Below, piece after piece: positions 16,242 to 28,290 of a DNA stretch of 64,000 nucleotides. The DNA is from Undaria pinnatifida. Taxonomy: Eukaryota > Sar > Phaeophyceae > Laminariales > Alariaceae. Under the pieces are notes generated by a model. It did no database searches. It was not told the origin of the DNA and saw only the letters and a program-made list of their open reading frames with translations. The translations under genes were made by a program, and so were the position numbers. Numbering within the stretch: position 1 is the stretch's first letter; every line of letters starts with the position of its first letter. The stretch lies in contig JABAKD010000004.1 in the NCBI GenBank assembly GCA_012845835.1, positions 9,924,732 to 9,988,731 of the forward strand, in the 5' to 3' direction.

Positions 16242-16990
16242 ACAGGCTGATTCAAGGAAGAAAAAAAAATCTTCCCCCACGAATACCGCTCGCAATATCT
16301 AGTCAAAGAATGAATATTCGGTATCATAGTGACCCCCATCATCAGTGGAAGAGGGTGACATGGCCTTGTTTTATTGTTACCGGCCTCGGGCTGTCTCTAG
16401 GAGCGAAACTCGCATCGCCCAATGACAGGCCTTGAATTTCTTCAATGCTACTCAGGATTTTCCCCAGCGGAGGCAAACAAAAAAAGTTAAACCGCATTTT
16501 GCACGATCCGGTTGGACGTACTCCAAGGCATGTTTGAAGAACTTTTCGCGCAAAAAATCGAAGATCTGACCTGCCTGCGTTGAACATTAAGCAGAATCTA
16601 GCGAAAAAACTGGATCCTACATTAGTATGAAGTAATTTGAAGGAAATGACGTATCTTACTCACTTTTTCGCACAAAACTTCAAATGTCCACGCCGTTTTT
16701 GAGAGACAAGACTCGGAAATTTTGCACACGTGTTCTTCAGCCCATCCCGAGTTCTGACCCACGGTTTTCTTTTTCCTTTTTTTTTTTCGCCAAAAAAAAT
16801 GGTCTGAGGTGGTCCACATTTTCCGAAAAATCTCAACTGACGAAAAATCAGTCTAGAAAAAAAAACACATCGCGTGAGGTCTTCGAAAGGGCATGTAGAG
16901 GACGTGAGCAAAATTTCACGGTCTGAACCGGAGAAACGGCGTGGACATTCGCCGGGGGAAAACTTGTTTTTTCAACGTGAACCAGCCTGT
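16242..16990. mobile_element. TIR element with ACAGGCTG ends, copy 1
   Basis: The 749-bp element begins ACAGGCTGATTCA and ends GTGAACCAGCCTGT. The inside (CTCGCAATATCTA, GGCCTCGGGCTGTCTCTA, ATCGAAGATCTGACCTGCC, GACGGCGTGGACATTCGCC-like) matches 32040-33475 from end to end. No transposase frame is present, so it is non-autonomous. The target duplication is unclear, perhaps TA. Confidence 0.85.
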
Positions 16991-17377
16991 AAGGCAATTA
17001 CTTCTTAGCCCAATTACGCTGATCGATGCGGCTCTTCGGCTCAGGAACCACCCAACATCGTGTTATCCCTTGATAAAATAAAGTATAGCAACCAAGAAAA
17101 TAAAGTATAGCAACCAAGAAAACGACGATTACATTTTCAAGTGTCAGCCAGTAGCGTGAGCGCGTAGCAGTACGAGTAGGATCATGCTGCCTACGCCCGT
17201 CCCGTGCGAGTCTTTGTGTTGTTATCGTTCGGACATCATTGTTATCATCGTGGCCGATGCCGAAATCGTCATTTTTTCGCCGTCAATTTCTCTTCTTTGG
17301 AATCTGTCTCAAAGGGGTCTGTGTTTCGTTAGAAACTCAATTGTATACCTACCTAGGCGACGGGATTGCTTATCGGG

Positions 17378-17465
17378 TTAACCCCTTGAGAGTCCCAAAC
17401 CCGTCCGTATACTAATTCCAAGTAAATTGTCCCCCAAAACGAGTTTCCAGTTACAAAGGCGTTAA
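17378..17465. mobile_element. TTAA-type mini-element (copy 2, intact TTAA flanks)
   Basis: The element reads TTAACCCCTTGAGAGTCCC to AAAGGCGTTAA, with TTAA on both sides. The core CTAATTCCAAGTAAATTG and GAGTTTCCAGTT matches the other copies. TTAA flanks point to a piggyBac-type mechanism, which is an inference. Confidence 0.75.
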
Positions 17466-17493
17466 GCGTTTTGTTTTCTCACAAGTTAGTTTT

Positions 17494-18420
17494 TTGGGTG
17501 GAGATGTAGAGCTCCTCAAGCGAATATACCACCTCAGACAACAAGGGCGCACACATTCATCCCCTCACCGACGCTCAACGTCAGCCGCAAGGTCCCCTCC
17601 GATCCTCCATTTCGCGCCCTCATCTTCCTTCTTCCCCCCCGCGTCTACAACAGCGGCCACCACCGCCCCGTTCACCGCCCCCACCACATCACCTCCCACG
17701 GCCACATCCTCCGCTCCCACTTCCCCCTCCGCGCCTCCCACGCTAGCCAGGCCCGCGGTCGAACCGAAAGCCTCAACCGATTCACGCGTCGCCGACAGCA
17801 GCCCACCATCCCCACCACCATTGCCACCGTAGGCAGCATCGACCCCCCACGCCCGTGCAGAACGTCCCGACACCCCACCACCGTTACTATCGCCCTTACT
17901 CCACTCCCCCCTCCGCCACGACAGGCGCGTCATGGACCCACCATCCCCCCCATCAGCCACCGTCGCGCGCATGGGCTCACCCGCACGAACCCCTGCTGCG
18001 CCCGCAGCCGCCGCCGCTGCTGTTACAGCGGCAGCTGCATCAGCGGGGGCTGCGGATAAACTTTTCCCCACACCAAAAAAAGAGGCATCACCACGGCGCT
18101 CACGTCGGGAACGTAAAAATACACCTCCAACTGCCGACCGCAGTAACCCCCCCCGGCGCCCGCCAACAGACATGGAAGGCGTGTTCGCGCGGGATACTTG
18201 ATTGTGGTCGAAGCAGCCCCTGTGGCTGTGGAGGCGGGAGGAGGCGGCGGTCGAGGAGGGGACTGGGAGCCGAATCGAGCGGGAGGTGCGCTGGGGCACG
18301 GCGGCTCGGCGCGGCAACGATGTTCTTAGAGAGGGGGCGAACGCCAGCGCTGAGGAGGGGGGGGGGGCGGGGGCAGAGGGGGCAGGGTCGGGAGGGATAG
18401 GCGATTAGATAATGTCGTTG
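17494..18420. other. GC-rich island with open frames on both strands
   Basis: This is the most GC-rich stretch between the genes. The plus frame from 17494 to 18201 is open apart from one TAG at 17830. It is rich in Pro, Ser, Thr and Ala and ends with a basic, Pro-rich tail (KKEASPRRSRRERKN). The minus strand has a 250-codon frame (17565-18317) rich in Gly, Ala and Val. I cannot say which strand, if either, is coding. It may be an exon of a low-complexity protein or a promoter-associated GC island. Confidence 0.3.
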
Positions 18421-19040
18421 TACGTATCCAAATGGAAAACGAGTATTCCTATACGTGCCTGGTATGTTGACTAATCTGTTATCTTGTTTGGGCCGGTGGG
18501 TGTTACTTGCCGGGTTACTTGTGCGGTGGCTAATTGTTTTTTCTGCAGTTTTTACAAGGATGTTTTTGTCCCCCTTTTGAACTTGAGACACTCCCCGGGA
18601 CTTCAAGCCAACCACATCCACTCGGGGAACCTTGTATAAACACTGTGAATGTACTTCGAAGTATACAAGGTGTAACACCAATGTACAACACCAGCAACTG
18701 CTGCAGAGTAGTCAACACATGTCAGCAGTATGTTTATACGAGTACCCGTAAAAGTCTCCTGAAATACACGAAGCATTTAAAAATATTGTAGAAAACAAAA
18801 CGACGAAGTGAAAGAGACGCGCACCCATCTCACCAATGTCATCCTAACTCATCATAAAAACAAAACAGAGCTGCTTACAACTGGAACCATTCGGGCGCAA
18901 ACTATCTGCGTTTAGAGGCAGATGATATTTTGGAGCGCAATAGTAGGGATGTCCCCCGCCCTCGATGCGCGGAGCGGGCGTGCTTGTGTTCCACGCTCTC
19001 GACTCCCAGTTTCAACCCAGAGAGAACCCCCCCCAAAAAT
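18421..19040. other. no recognisable feature
   Basis: I see no gene motif and no repeat shared with the rest of the window in this stretch. Confidence 0.4.
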
Positions 19041-19049
19041 GATCCCATT

Positions 19050-19226
19050 ACGGTAGCGGCATCTCTACGCCGTTGAGTATTGCCGGTTGGCCGTTGTACC
19101 GCCTGTTAAATCGCTCGCACAAACGGGAACAACCAAAAGCGTCAGCATGCGGAGTAGTGCCTGTTGCCGCCGTAGTGCCGGTAGCTCCCTCTACAGTGCA
19201 CTTACCCGCACTATAGAGGGACCATT
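19050..19226. repeat. hairpin-bearing repeat HR, copy 1
   Basis: The words GAGTATTGCCGGTT, ACGGGAACAACC, TAGTGCCTGTTGCCGC and TAGTGCCGGTA are repeated in order at 19490-19655. It ends with a hairpin: CCCTCTACAGTGC at 19187-19199 pairs with GCACTATAGAGGG at 19208-19220, with one mismatch. Confidence 0.85.
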
Positions 19227-19489
19227 GCTGCAGTAGGGCTGTCAGTTGGCTGACTAGGCAAACAGTAAGTCACCGACAAGTTATTGTTTAGCTAGGCACT
19301 ACATCCGAACAACTGTAGTTACCAGTTGCGCGCGGCAAGAGGAAATTCTGCGTGATTGTACCTGACTGCTGCGTTGTACGCAGTTCGCAACGTGTTTTAC
19401 ATCGAAAAATACTAAAGCGCACCATGGTAATAATTTGGGCGATATACTTCTACGCCCAACTATAACTACACGCAACAGCTACTAGGGGT

Positions 19490-19655
19490 CCCGCTATATT
19501 GCCGGTTGAGTAGTGCCGGTTTCCCGCTGTAGTGCCTGTGAAATCGTTTCGCACAGACGGGAACAACCGGTAGCGGCAGTGTAAGGACTAGTGCCTGTTG
19601 CCGCAATAGTGCCGGTATTTCCCTCCATAGTGCACATACCGGCACTATATAAGGA
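19490..19655. repeat. hairpin-bearing repeat HR, copy 2
   Basis: Matches 19050-19226 in order. The hairpin arms are CCTCCATAGTGC and GCACTATATAAGG around 19622-19652, so pairing is weaker but kept. Confidence 0.8.
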
Positions 19656-19726
19656 CCACTAACACTGCTGTACCGGTACCTGGTAGCCCCCAAGCCCAAG
19701 CGCATGTCAGGAGGCGGCACTTTCAG

Positions 19727-19862
19727 CCCTTGACCGACGGCAATTTTCCAATAACTTACTTTGACGCCAAACTACTAGGCTTTAGTGTGGAACGATCGGT
19801 CTTATTACACCCTTGACCACTGGACGTGTTCACTGGACGTTTTCTCTTGACTAACGTCTCTG
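19727..19862 (+). repeat. dispersed repeat D5, plus-strand copy
   Basis: CTTGACCGACGGCAATTTTC, TTTGACGCCAA, GGAACGATCGGT and CACCCTTGACC match the reverse strand of 35180-35312. Short TTGAC words sit at both ends and inside. A small TIR element is possible. Confidence 0.8.
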
Positions 19863-20239
19863 ACTGACGTCTCCTGACATATTGAGGCCAACCAACTCAG
19901 AGGCGTGCGTACGTACCCTTTCGACGAAAAATCAATATACTCCGTACGTAGTGGGGCCAATACAAAGCGGCATAGTGCGAAGGAATCACGGCCGCCTCAC
20001 ATCGAGATGCCGTCATATTCGTTACAGAGCGGTTGATCGCCCCAACGAGGTTACAATATTACCGCAACACGGCAGTAACCGTCCTACACATACAGCAGTG
20101 ACTGCTGCTATTAATTGCTACTGTTGGTAATAATTTGTTGTTGCTGTTCACACTGGAAACATCTGTGGGAGTCGCGTATATTCAAAGACTACTACACATA
20201 CTAAAAAAACGCGTTCCTTGCAGAAATGAGTACCGATCC

Positions 20240-20349
20240 TTAAGGCCTGAAACCCCTCCCTACACTAATCCCAAGTAATTTGTCCCCCAAAACGGGTTTC
20301 CAGTCGTAATTTGTCGGGAAAGACGGGTTTCCAGTTGTAAAGGCCTTAA
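20240..20349. mobile_element. TTAA-type mini-element (copy 3, internal duplication)
   Basis: The element starts TTAAGGCCTGAAACCCC and ends AAAGGCCTTAA, with TTAA on both sides. The block ACGGGTTTCCAGT is present twice, making this copy about 25 bp longer than the others. Confidence 0.75.
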
Positions 20350-20409
20350 ATTGATCGAACTGACACCTGACGTATTGTTAATAGTGTTATACTACAAAGG
20401 CGTACCCAG

Positions 20410-20700
20410 TGGTTCTATTGTAAGCCGCACTATTATTGAGGCCGACGTCGTAGATTGGAGCCCCATATGGGATTCGTAATTGCAAAATGACAGGCCGAGA
20501 GTGCTAGAGCACGAGTTGGCGAAATTCGATGCAAATCGACGAGCACAAAAAAAGCTGAAAACTGGAATGCTGAACCCTATGCGCGATAAGAACGAAGGCA
20601 AGTGCCGGGACGAGGGAAGAAACCTGGGAGTACGACTTATCCACGGCTTGCTCAGAAGGTCGCTGAGGGTGAAACTCTCGTACGAGCGATAAAAAACAAG
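20410..20700 (+). mobile_element. SINE-2, copy 1
   Basis: The head (AAGCCGCACTATTATTGAGG) and body (GTTGGCGAAATTCGATGC, GAATGCTGAACCCTATGCGC, CTCAGAAGGTCGCTGAGGGT) match a reverse copy at 36825-37110. The head resembles a tRNA with a degraded B box. The open frames across it on both strands are not likely to be genes. Confidence 0.85.
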
Positions 20701-21614
20701 ACAAAGCAAAACAGGGCAGTGCGCAAGAGACATACCGTACCTATCCACAGATCCCTCCCATTCAAACATGTGCGCAAGAGCCGTGTCATACAGATCCCAG
20801 CCGGCCAGCATGATCTAGGTCGTGCAGACCATACAGACCAGGGATCTATCTGCTTCGACAGACCTAGACACCGAATGGGGACCTGTTCTGTCCAATGTGT
20901 TCTAGTTTGTCTCCCAACTACGACCTATAGACTAGCCCACCTGCACAGCAACCATGGTTTGCCTCTGACACCTACGCAGTGCGAGGAGTGCGTGTGCGAG
21001 TGCGTGTGCAGCAGAAGCTGCAGCAGTTGTAGTGCAGGTGAACGGAAAGTGACCGTGAAATACCTACCAGGTAAGCGAGAGCGACGCACTAACGGCAGTA
21101 GACAATAGGCACAGTATGCCGTCCTCTGCTGACGTGCTTCGGTAAAACTACAGTAATTAGTCTACATACCACAACGGGCATACTCGCCATCGTCCCCGAA
21201 CCCCTGGGCATTTATATTGTTTTAAAACATAAACCGCCGCGATCCGCTGATCCGTGGTATGATGCGACAGATCCGTGTGCTCAAACCAAAAAATAGCTCT
21301 CGGAATAGACTATGTGCATGCCCTGCCTATCGAAGTGTAAAGGTGGAGTCCACAGGTCTTCATATTTTACGCTTTGCCACAGGCGGTCTTCCAGTCGTAC
21401 CATCAATACGCATGATACTCGTGCTGCAACGGAAGGATTCGGACGGCTACGTAACCAAGATCCGGCCATACCTCCGTCCGCCGCTCAAGCTGGGAAATGA
21501 ACTTACCGGCACCGTACACTTTATAATTTTTGTATTTTTCCTGAGCGGGCTCGGTAGGTACATCCCTGGACTCCAAAGCCCCCCCCCATTGTACACCGTC
21601 TCCTTCCATTGCTT

Positions 21615-22030
21615 GCGGAACGGTCCAGCTTTCCGATTTCTTCCTTACCCTTTTCTTTAGGTGCACGAAGTAAAATGATGCCTGGTCTCAGCTGACCTCA
21701 GCTTTACTCGTGAGCTCTGCTCAGCTCAGCAACGCATCGCAGCCCTACCTCAGCAATGCAGCGCCGTGAGGTGCCGTGCAGTCCCGTGCTGCGCGCGTTG
21801 CTGTACTCACTCGAACAATACCAGGTACCATTCGAAGTATCATACCAGGTGCCGGTACACCTACATGCACAAGGTTTGTACGTATTGTATTTCTGCACCA
21901 CAAAGCATGCACTCCCAGCTTAGCTCAGCCCAGTTTAGCCCAGCCCAGCTTAAATAGCTTCGCGCAGCGCAGCGCCGTGCGGCGCCGAGCGGTACCCCTG
22001 GCCCTGCGGTGTGGTGTTGTGTCGTGCTGT
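21615..22030 (+). repeat. dispersed repeat D3, copy 2
   Basis: This is the partner of 14200-14455. It shares GGAACGGTCCAGCTTT and the CTCAGCTCAGCAACGCATCG and GCGCCGTG words. It is longer and contains two insertions with the TACCAGGTA motif near 21818 and 21842. Confidence 0.7.
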
Positions 22031-22649
22031 GCTTTTGGTCGAACATACACTGCCAGGTACCAGGTACTACAACAACAGGTACCGGTACGAATGTTATACG
22101 TTTGTGTACTCGTGTTTTTGTGAAATCATTTCGTTTTCTTCATTTGATCGTGCTCTGTCGGTCCTTTTCACGTTTTTTTCTCAATCGGTCGTACTCACAG
22201 CTGACGTTTTTCAATATTTTTATAAAAATGGTATATATATAACACGCGCGAATGACTTTCCAATGTGCAACTGCTGTATACTTCAAAGTATTAGCGAAAC
22301 ATATATGTACCACGCAGCTTGCAAAGTTGAGTTTTACCCATTCAATCGGTCGAACTCACAGCTGACGTTTATCAATTCTTAGTAAAATGGTCAAAGGGGG
22401 GTATACCCCCATGTTTCTCGGTCATTCAAGGGCACAGGAAAAACACGAAGACACGGTGTGACCACTTCCCTTCCCCCCCCGCAATATACACCTGTGCTGC
22501 CGATGAGAACGTGACATCACACAAACAGCACGGCACAGGGCAATCAGCTCTGCACAAGTAGCTCTTGGCATTATCAAGTCGCTAGCTGCACCAAATCGTG
22601 GGCCTCTTCTTCCTGCCCCCTTCACATGCATTCCGAGGTTGGGTTCTGT

Positions 22650-23040
22650 TGGTTACGCACAAACCATACCCGAGTATAAGAAGAACTTCTGTGAGTTCTG
22701 TAGGGCATTCATACCCGTAGCCGGAACTTCTGGAAATTCTGTGTGACATTCATACCCGTACCCGCAGCGTCTGGACGTTCTGCACGCCAGTGCTACAAAT
22801 ACCCGGGGTACGGGTACAAGTATATCATTTTTATAACGTATTCGTATGCGAGTTCTATACGCCCGTGCCACAATACCTGGTAATTCTGTGAGTTCTATAA
22901 CACTTCCGTACCGTACCCGGAATTTCCGTAAGTTCTGTAAGATCCCCATACCCTAACTCGGAGCTTCTGTGACTTCTGTAAGACTGTGGCACAAACAATA
23001 CCCGGGGTACGGGTATACCTTTGTTACAATACCCGGGGAG
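22650..23040. repeat. tandem array T1, left block
   Basis: Units of about 60-75 nt combine ATACCCGTACCCGGAACTTC, TGTGAGTTCTGTA and CCGTGCCACAATACCCGG. Similar units recur at 23785-24175. Several units contain the GC-rich ACCCGGGGTACGGGT palindrome. Confidence 0.85.
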
Positions 23041-23784
23041 CCCACATGCATTAGTTCAGGTTTAATAACCCAAATGGTGGGTTATGCATTCTAATATTAT
23101 GATGTCATATCTTGTCGTTTGTGAAACCAACCGAGCACCGCATGTAGAGCAGTAGCAGTACGTATCGTATATGATAGTAGCACCTATTGTAGGTCCTGTC
23201 CATGTCTCTGTCGTTTCTAACCCGTGGGCACGTATTATATTAACGAAGGGCACTTTTGAATAAAAGCTTCATTTTTCATGAATCGAATCGAATGGTGGAA
23301 ACCTACCTGGTACGAATTAGGCGCCTATCGGGAAACCACGTATTGCGTATTGTCAATCTTTTTCCGATCGGAATATACATAGATCGGCTGTGACGGCGGT
23401 GCAGCAACCATCGACGTTTAGAAGTATCTTCTGTGTTTTCGGTAGCAGTCTCGCTTCTTTGTCGCGGCACTTGGCTTATCGAGCTGTGGTGGCAAATATG
23501 GGCTTGCGACCGCCATTATTTGTCTTGAAGCGCCACAGACGGCGTACGCTATGGTATGATCACAACGCTTTATAGCCGTGAGCGCGGCTGTTGCCCCCGT
23601 CGCCATTCATTGAGGTTCACAATTTATCGCCTCTCTCGGTGGTGTTGTCGATCATTCATAATTCCCTTAAAGCTACGACAAATTGCCTCGGGGACATTGG
23701 CCCAGTGATAACATGCCATCCATGCAAGTTGGATCAAATTCTCCACTTCAAATCGAACTCCCCCCGAGGGTGTGTGCATTTAAC

Positions 23785-24175
23785 CGGGTATTTTACCCGC
23801 ACCCGGAACTCCTGTAAGTTCTGTAGGGCATTTATACCCGTACCCGGAACTTCTGTAACTTCTGTACGCCCGTGCCACAATACCCGGAACTTCTGGAAGT
23901 TCTGCAAGACTTTCATACCCGTATCCGAACTTTTTTTAGTTCTGCAGGACATTCATACCCGTACCCGGAACTTCTGTGACTTCTGTACACCCCGTGCCTC
24001 AAAACCCGGGGTACGGGTACAGCAACTTTCGTACCCGCCCGGAACTTCTGTGAGAACTGTACGCCCGTGCCACAATACCCGGAACTTTTGGAAGTTCTAT
24101 AACACTTTCATACCCGTATCCGAAACTTCTGGAAGTTCTGTAAGACTCTCATGCCCTCACCCGGAATACACAAAC
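23785..24175. repeat. tandem array T1, right block
   Basis: Same units as 22650-23040: TACCCGTACCCGGAACTTCT, TGTACGCCCGTGCCACAATA and GGAAGTTCTG. About 750 bp of other sequence lies between the blocks. A plus-strand frame of 199 codons (23591-24190) crosses the repeats and is not believed to be a gene. Confidence 0.85.
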
Positions 24176-24189
24176 CCTACAGAACAATA

Positions 24190-26970
24190 ACCTTGCATTA
24201 ATGTGTATTTTTCCTATTTTTTTCATCTCTCTATTTTTCCTTGCGCGTGCGAGCCGGCGGCGTCAGCTGCCCGCGGACCGGAGCCCTTGTACGTCGCTAC
24301 CATATTTATGATACCACACATCACCAACACCAGTCAAACACACAACTAACTGCATTGCTACTGCTGCAGAGTAGGCCTGTGCCGTTGCGGTCTGTGGCCT
24401 GTGCCCCACAGGTGGCATGCGCCTAATGCGCGTAGCGCAAACAGGATGTCCCTGATGTCTAAGACTGCTCTTACAAGTTGATTATGGATAGAAGCAGTGA
24501 CGTGTTACGTAGACTGTTGATGAAACTCATACCGGGTACCTGGTGATATTTGCTGGCGAACTCACACCTCACCGCAAGTTTAAGTTTATAATCGTTTTAA
24601 TCTGCCCGCTGCTTCAGCCTGATCTTACCACGTTATTACGTCATTACTCAACCCCTGCTAAGTATGTACAAGTATACATCACTTGGTTGAAGAACTGGCA
24701 CAGGTGTACAGAGCAGCGGGCGAAAAATGGAAGAAACTGGAGGCTGATATAAGAGCAGGAAAATAAGAAATCCAGGAGCCTTTATGCTGAAGTTAGTGCA
24801 GAAAGCACTCTCCGAAACAAGAAACCCAGCCTGATGAGCCAGTACCTCAGTACCTCTGTTTCTTATTACCGAAAATCGGTGCCCTATACTAAAACGTACT
24901 GCTACTGCTGTATGCCTGGAGTCTGGAATGTGGATGTGTTATCACCAGTTGGTTGTCACAGACAGATATCAATGATGGTTGGATGCACGTTGGGTTTGTT
25001 TGCTCGCCAACTCCATCAAATCCACGTGGCCGACAAACAAAAAGCGCCAGTCAGAAGTGTCAGCTGCAGGACTGGCCGAGTCTGTTGTTTTGAGGTTGGT
25101 ATTACTCTATGGTAGAGAGGCGTCATAAGAGGCGGGGGCAACCAGGTTCCTACTAAGCTCACCGGCTGCTGTCGCCCGGTGCCATGGGAATGTCAGAGAT
25201 AGACTTAGCACAACCGCATAGCAAAGTCCCGAATTGCAAAGTCCTGCCTACCGGATACCCGGTACGAGTACGTTGTTTAAAAAAATTAGCTTTGGAGCGA
25301 ACGTGCGAACCAAAACAGCCCAGAAGCGAGTACATACACCTACTTCGTGACAGAGCCACACCACCACTACCACCGTCCCGATGCGAATAAGAGCTAGGGC
25401 CGAGGGGATGACCCACAGAGCGTTCCATAACCCACCTCTTCCCGAGCAGAGGCCCACCACGGCCAGACGTGCCACATGTCTGACGGTGCCGAACCCATTT
25501 TGGAATGAACGCTGCTGCTGCCGCTTTGTCCCTCCTCCTCCCATGTTCGACGGGGGCGACGGAGATCTTGATACCGTTGTCTTGTAGATCTGGCCCAGTT
25601 ACGGAGTGGCTCCAATGTCTCCGGGGAATGAGCACCCACTTCGCTGAGAGCAAACGCTCCCGAAGTGTACACTAAGGCAGCAGGTACCCGTAAACCAGGT
25701 CAGCGTGACGCTGGTGTTACTGCCCTCTATCCAGTCACACATGACTAATAATAAAGATACTGAGGCATTTACACAAAGGGGACATGAATACTCTGTCCCC
25801 CCTCCCCGTCAGACCCACAGCACAACAGGTCTGCCATAAGGATGCGTGGCAGGACGATCGCGCTGCAGTGCGGCATTGGCGTATCAGTGGTGCAAGGTTT
25901 CACCCTCGGCCGAAGGCTACCGCGCGCGACTGTCCCTGGACAAGGTGATAGCAGTATCGATGATGTGACTGACGGGACTGTCGTGTTTGAGTTTTCTCCA
26001 GTCATCTCCAGTCAGTACCCGTTATTAGGGGCGCACTCCCGTTTCGTGAACGAAGTACTTGAAATTTAACACAGATGTACGTTTCTGTACAGTGCAGTAG
26101 TAACAGACATTTTTTTGGCTACTTGTTCGAGTACATGTTGCATGTTTCCAGTTTCCATTTACCAGCGTTACGGGATATGGCACCTGGCAATGCTGTGCCA
26201 TTGCGGCTTGTTGCTATATACGCGAGGGTACTGGGCAAGGGCTAGCTAGACCATCACCATGAAGGGCGCTTATAGCCGCCGGTGCACAACAGTCTCCCTT
26301 CTATGGCAAGTTCTCGGTCGAAACAACCTGAGCTAAGGATATTGCTTCTGCTGCTGCTGGATGATGACAATCTGGTCTTAAATTTAAGGACCGTATTAAT
26401 TTCATATTAATAATCCAACGGTTATTAAAGTTCAAACCAATAGCCTTTGCCTGGTACCAGGTAGGAGGTCTTCAGGCTTCAGGTTAAAATTAAACGTTGG
26501 TTTCAAAACGCGCAGAACGCTCAAAGACGAAGACTTGCTCAGGGTCCGTCACATGCAGACAACAGACTGCCGTAGTGCCAACGCCGCCAAACCAGGTTGC
26601 CCAAACCTTCGCCCATGGAGCCTACCACTATGGTTTCAGACGGCCTTGCTGCAATGCATCGTAGGATGTGATCGCTATACTAAATGTAGTGGGGCTGCCT
26701 CGGTCGGCGGTTTACCCTACGTGCACAGAGGCAGAGCCCAAGTAACGTCAGACAGCAGGACAACAGACAGGACACAGACAGGCAGAAAGTCAGAGAATAC
26801 CCGTCGCGAATGAGATATAACAGAGAATCAGCTGGTTGCAGTTCATGCGTTGACAGGTGTCAGTTCCGAGTTATGACCGCGACACGTCAGCAGTCAGCAC
26901 TACCAGGTACCTGGTACGATAATAATAAAAAAATAGCATTCCCACGCAATTTCAAATTTCCAAGACTTTC
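24190..26970. other. no recognised gene; one hydrophobic minus-strand frame
   Basis: Nothing matches a family I know. On the minus strand 25340-25530 reads a hydrophobic stretch (LWNALWVIPSALALIRIG, then VVVVVWLC) between a CGGCAG acceptor-like site and a GAA/GTAGGT donor-like site. This could be an exon of a membrane protein, but it stands alone. Confidence 0.3.
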
Positions 26971-26973
26971 TGA

Positions 26974-27755
26974 GGCCATTTCTTATGCAGTCGGATTCCG
27001 CCAGTCGAAAACGGCCCTTTTCGACTGTACTTTTTTTCGACTGGATTCTTCTGGTCCTTCTTCTTATTGTCAGTCGAGTTGATTTTATGGTTTTTGTGCT
27101 CTTCCTGGAGGCGGTTGGTGTGAGGGAGTACTTCTTTACAGCAGGCGAAATCGGTTGGCAGCTGTGCTTCGCGCTGTCTCCGCGAGCAACGGCTCGACGA
27201 ACCTTCGCCCCAGCGAGTTGGTGGCTTTGGGCTTAGCCAAAAGCCGCCAAAGCTACGTTCGTGGAGTTGCACTCAGCCGACAGCCGCCAAAGCTACAGCA
27301 GGCGCAGCCGTTGTTGGCAGCATGGGATCGAGACCGCACGCTGCTGCCGTCGTGTGATACACGCTGCTGGCGAGCGGAACTAGGAATGCGCCACGCTGAC
27401 TTGCTGCGAGAAGCAACAGCAGAGATAGCCAAGCCAGCGTCAGCGCCTTGTATGATGCTGCAGTGTGGTACCTGGTATGGCCGTGTGGCCGTGTGGCTGT
27501 GTGGGTGTGTGTTTGGTGGTGGGATGGGCGATGCGATCGGTAAAAAAAACACGTGTAAAACTTTTTCGACTGAGTTTTTCGACCGGAGGATCGAAAAATA
27601 GTCGAGTTTTTCGACTGTATCCGCCAGTCGGAATTCTCAGCCGAAAAAAGTTGAGTCGAAAAAGCCCTTTTTCGACTGCGTAAGAAAGCCCGATATGGGC
27701 TTCAGTCGAAAAAGGCCGTTTTCGACTGACAAATCCGACTGCATAAGAAATGGCC
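26974..27755. mobile_element. Harbinger-like non-autonomous TIR element, copy 1
   Basis: The 782-bp element has near-perfect terminal inverted repeats: GGCCATTTCTTATGCAGTCG on the left and its complement at 27736-27755. They continue through AGTCGAAAA/TTTTCGACT words. The flanks are TGA and TAA, a 3-bp target duplication with one change. The inside matches 33624-34406. There is no transposase. Harbinger assignment rests on the GGCC ends and TAA-type duplication. Confidence 0.85.
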
Positions 27756-28290
27756 TAAGGCGGGGTGCGGTTCGGTGCGGTTTTACCGAACCGCTTTGAA
27801 CCGTACAATACGATGCCGCCTTGAAAAGAAAAAACTATCTCATTAAATCTGTGCCACACCGCACCGTAGGATTCTCGATAGAAAACATCTGCACCGCAGC
27901 CGCAGCACACCGTACCGTACGATGAAAAATCAAAATCCGCACTAAATCCCACCGTTCGGTCATCACGAAAAACAACGTGACCAGAAGCGGCCCATGTGTT
28001 TTGGGCATGTGTTTAGTCACGAAGCGGTGTGGTGCGGTTTTAGACCGTTTTTACCGGACCGCACCACACCGTACGACTTCAAACAGTACCGCACCGAACC
28101 GCATCATGTGTCTGAGAATCAAAAACCACCATCCGCACCGCACCCCACGGCAAAATGTACGATTCTTACACGGAGAAATCCTCACCGCACCGCACCGCAC
28201 CGCACCGCACCGCACCGCACCGCACCGCACCGCACCGCACCGCACCATAGGGTTATTCAAATTTAGAAAACCGCACCGCTGTGCCACATC
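27756..28290. mobile_element. GTGCGGT-ended repeat element with ACCGC array
   Basis: Both ends carry runs of GTGCGGTTCGG or its complement (27760-27800 and 28262-28275), and the centre has further ACCGAACCGC words. From 28183 to 28246 there are about 13 ACCGC pentamers. The layout resembles plant mini-elements with pentamer ends, which is an inference. It abuts the Harbinger-like copy 1 directly. Confidence 0.6.
28183..28246. repeat. (ACCGC)n microsatellite
   Basis: Thirteen or so nearly perfect pentamers on the plus strand. They give a periodic Thr/Ala/Pro/His-type frame in all readings. Confidence 0.96.

Noticed and set aside
17565-18317. Minus-strand frame of 250 codons as a gene
   Set aside because: It is Gly/Ala/Val low complexity in a GC-rich island where the plus strand is nearly as open, so there is no ground to choose it. 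Kept only as an island.
20602-21108. Plus-strand frame of 168 codons
   Set aside because: The first part is SINE-2 copy 1 read in another phase. The rest is Cys-rich by chance, with no motif.
23591-24190. Plus-strand frame of 199 codons
   Set aside because: Most of it is the T1 tandem repeat. The residues repeat with the DNA unit and show no domain.
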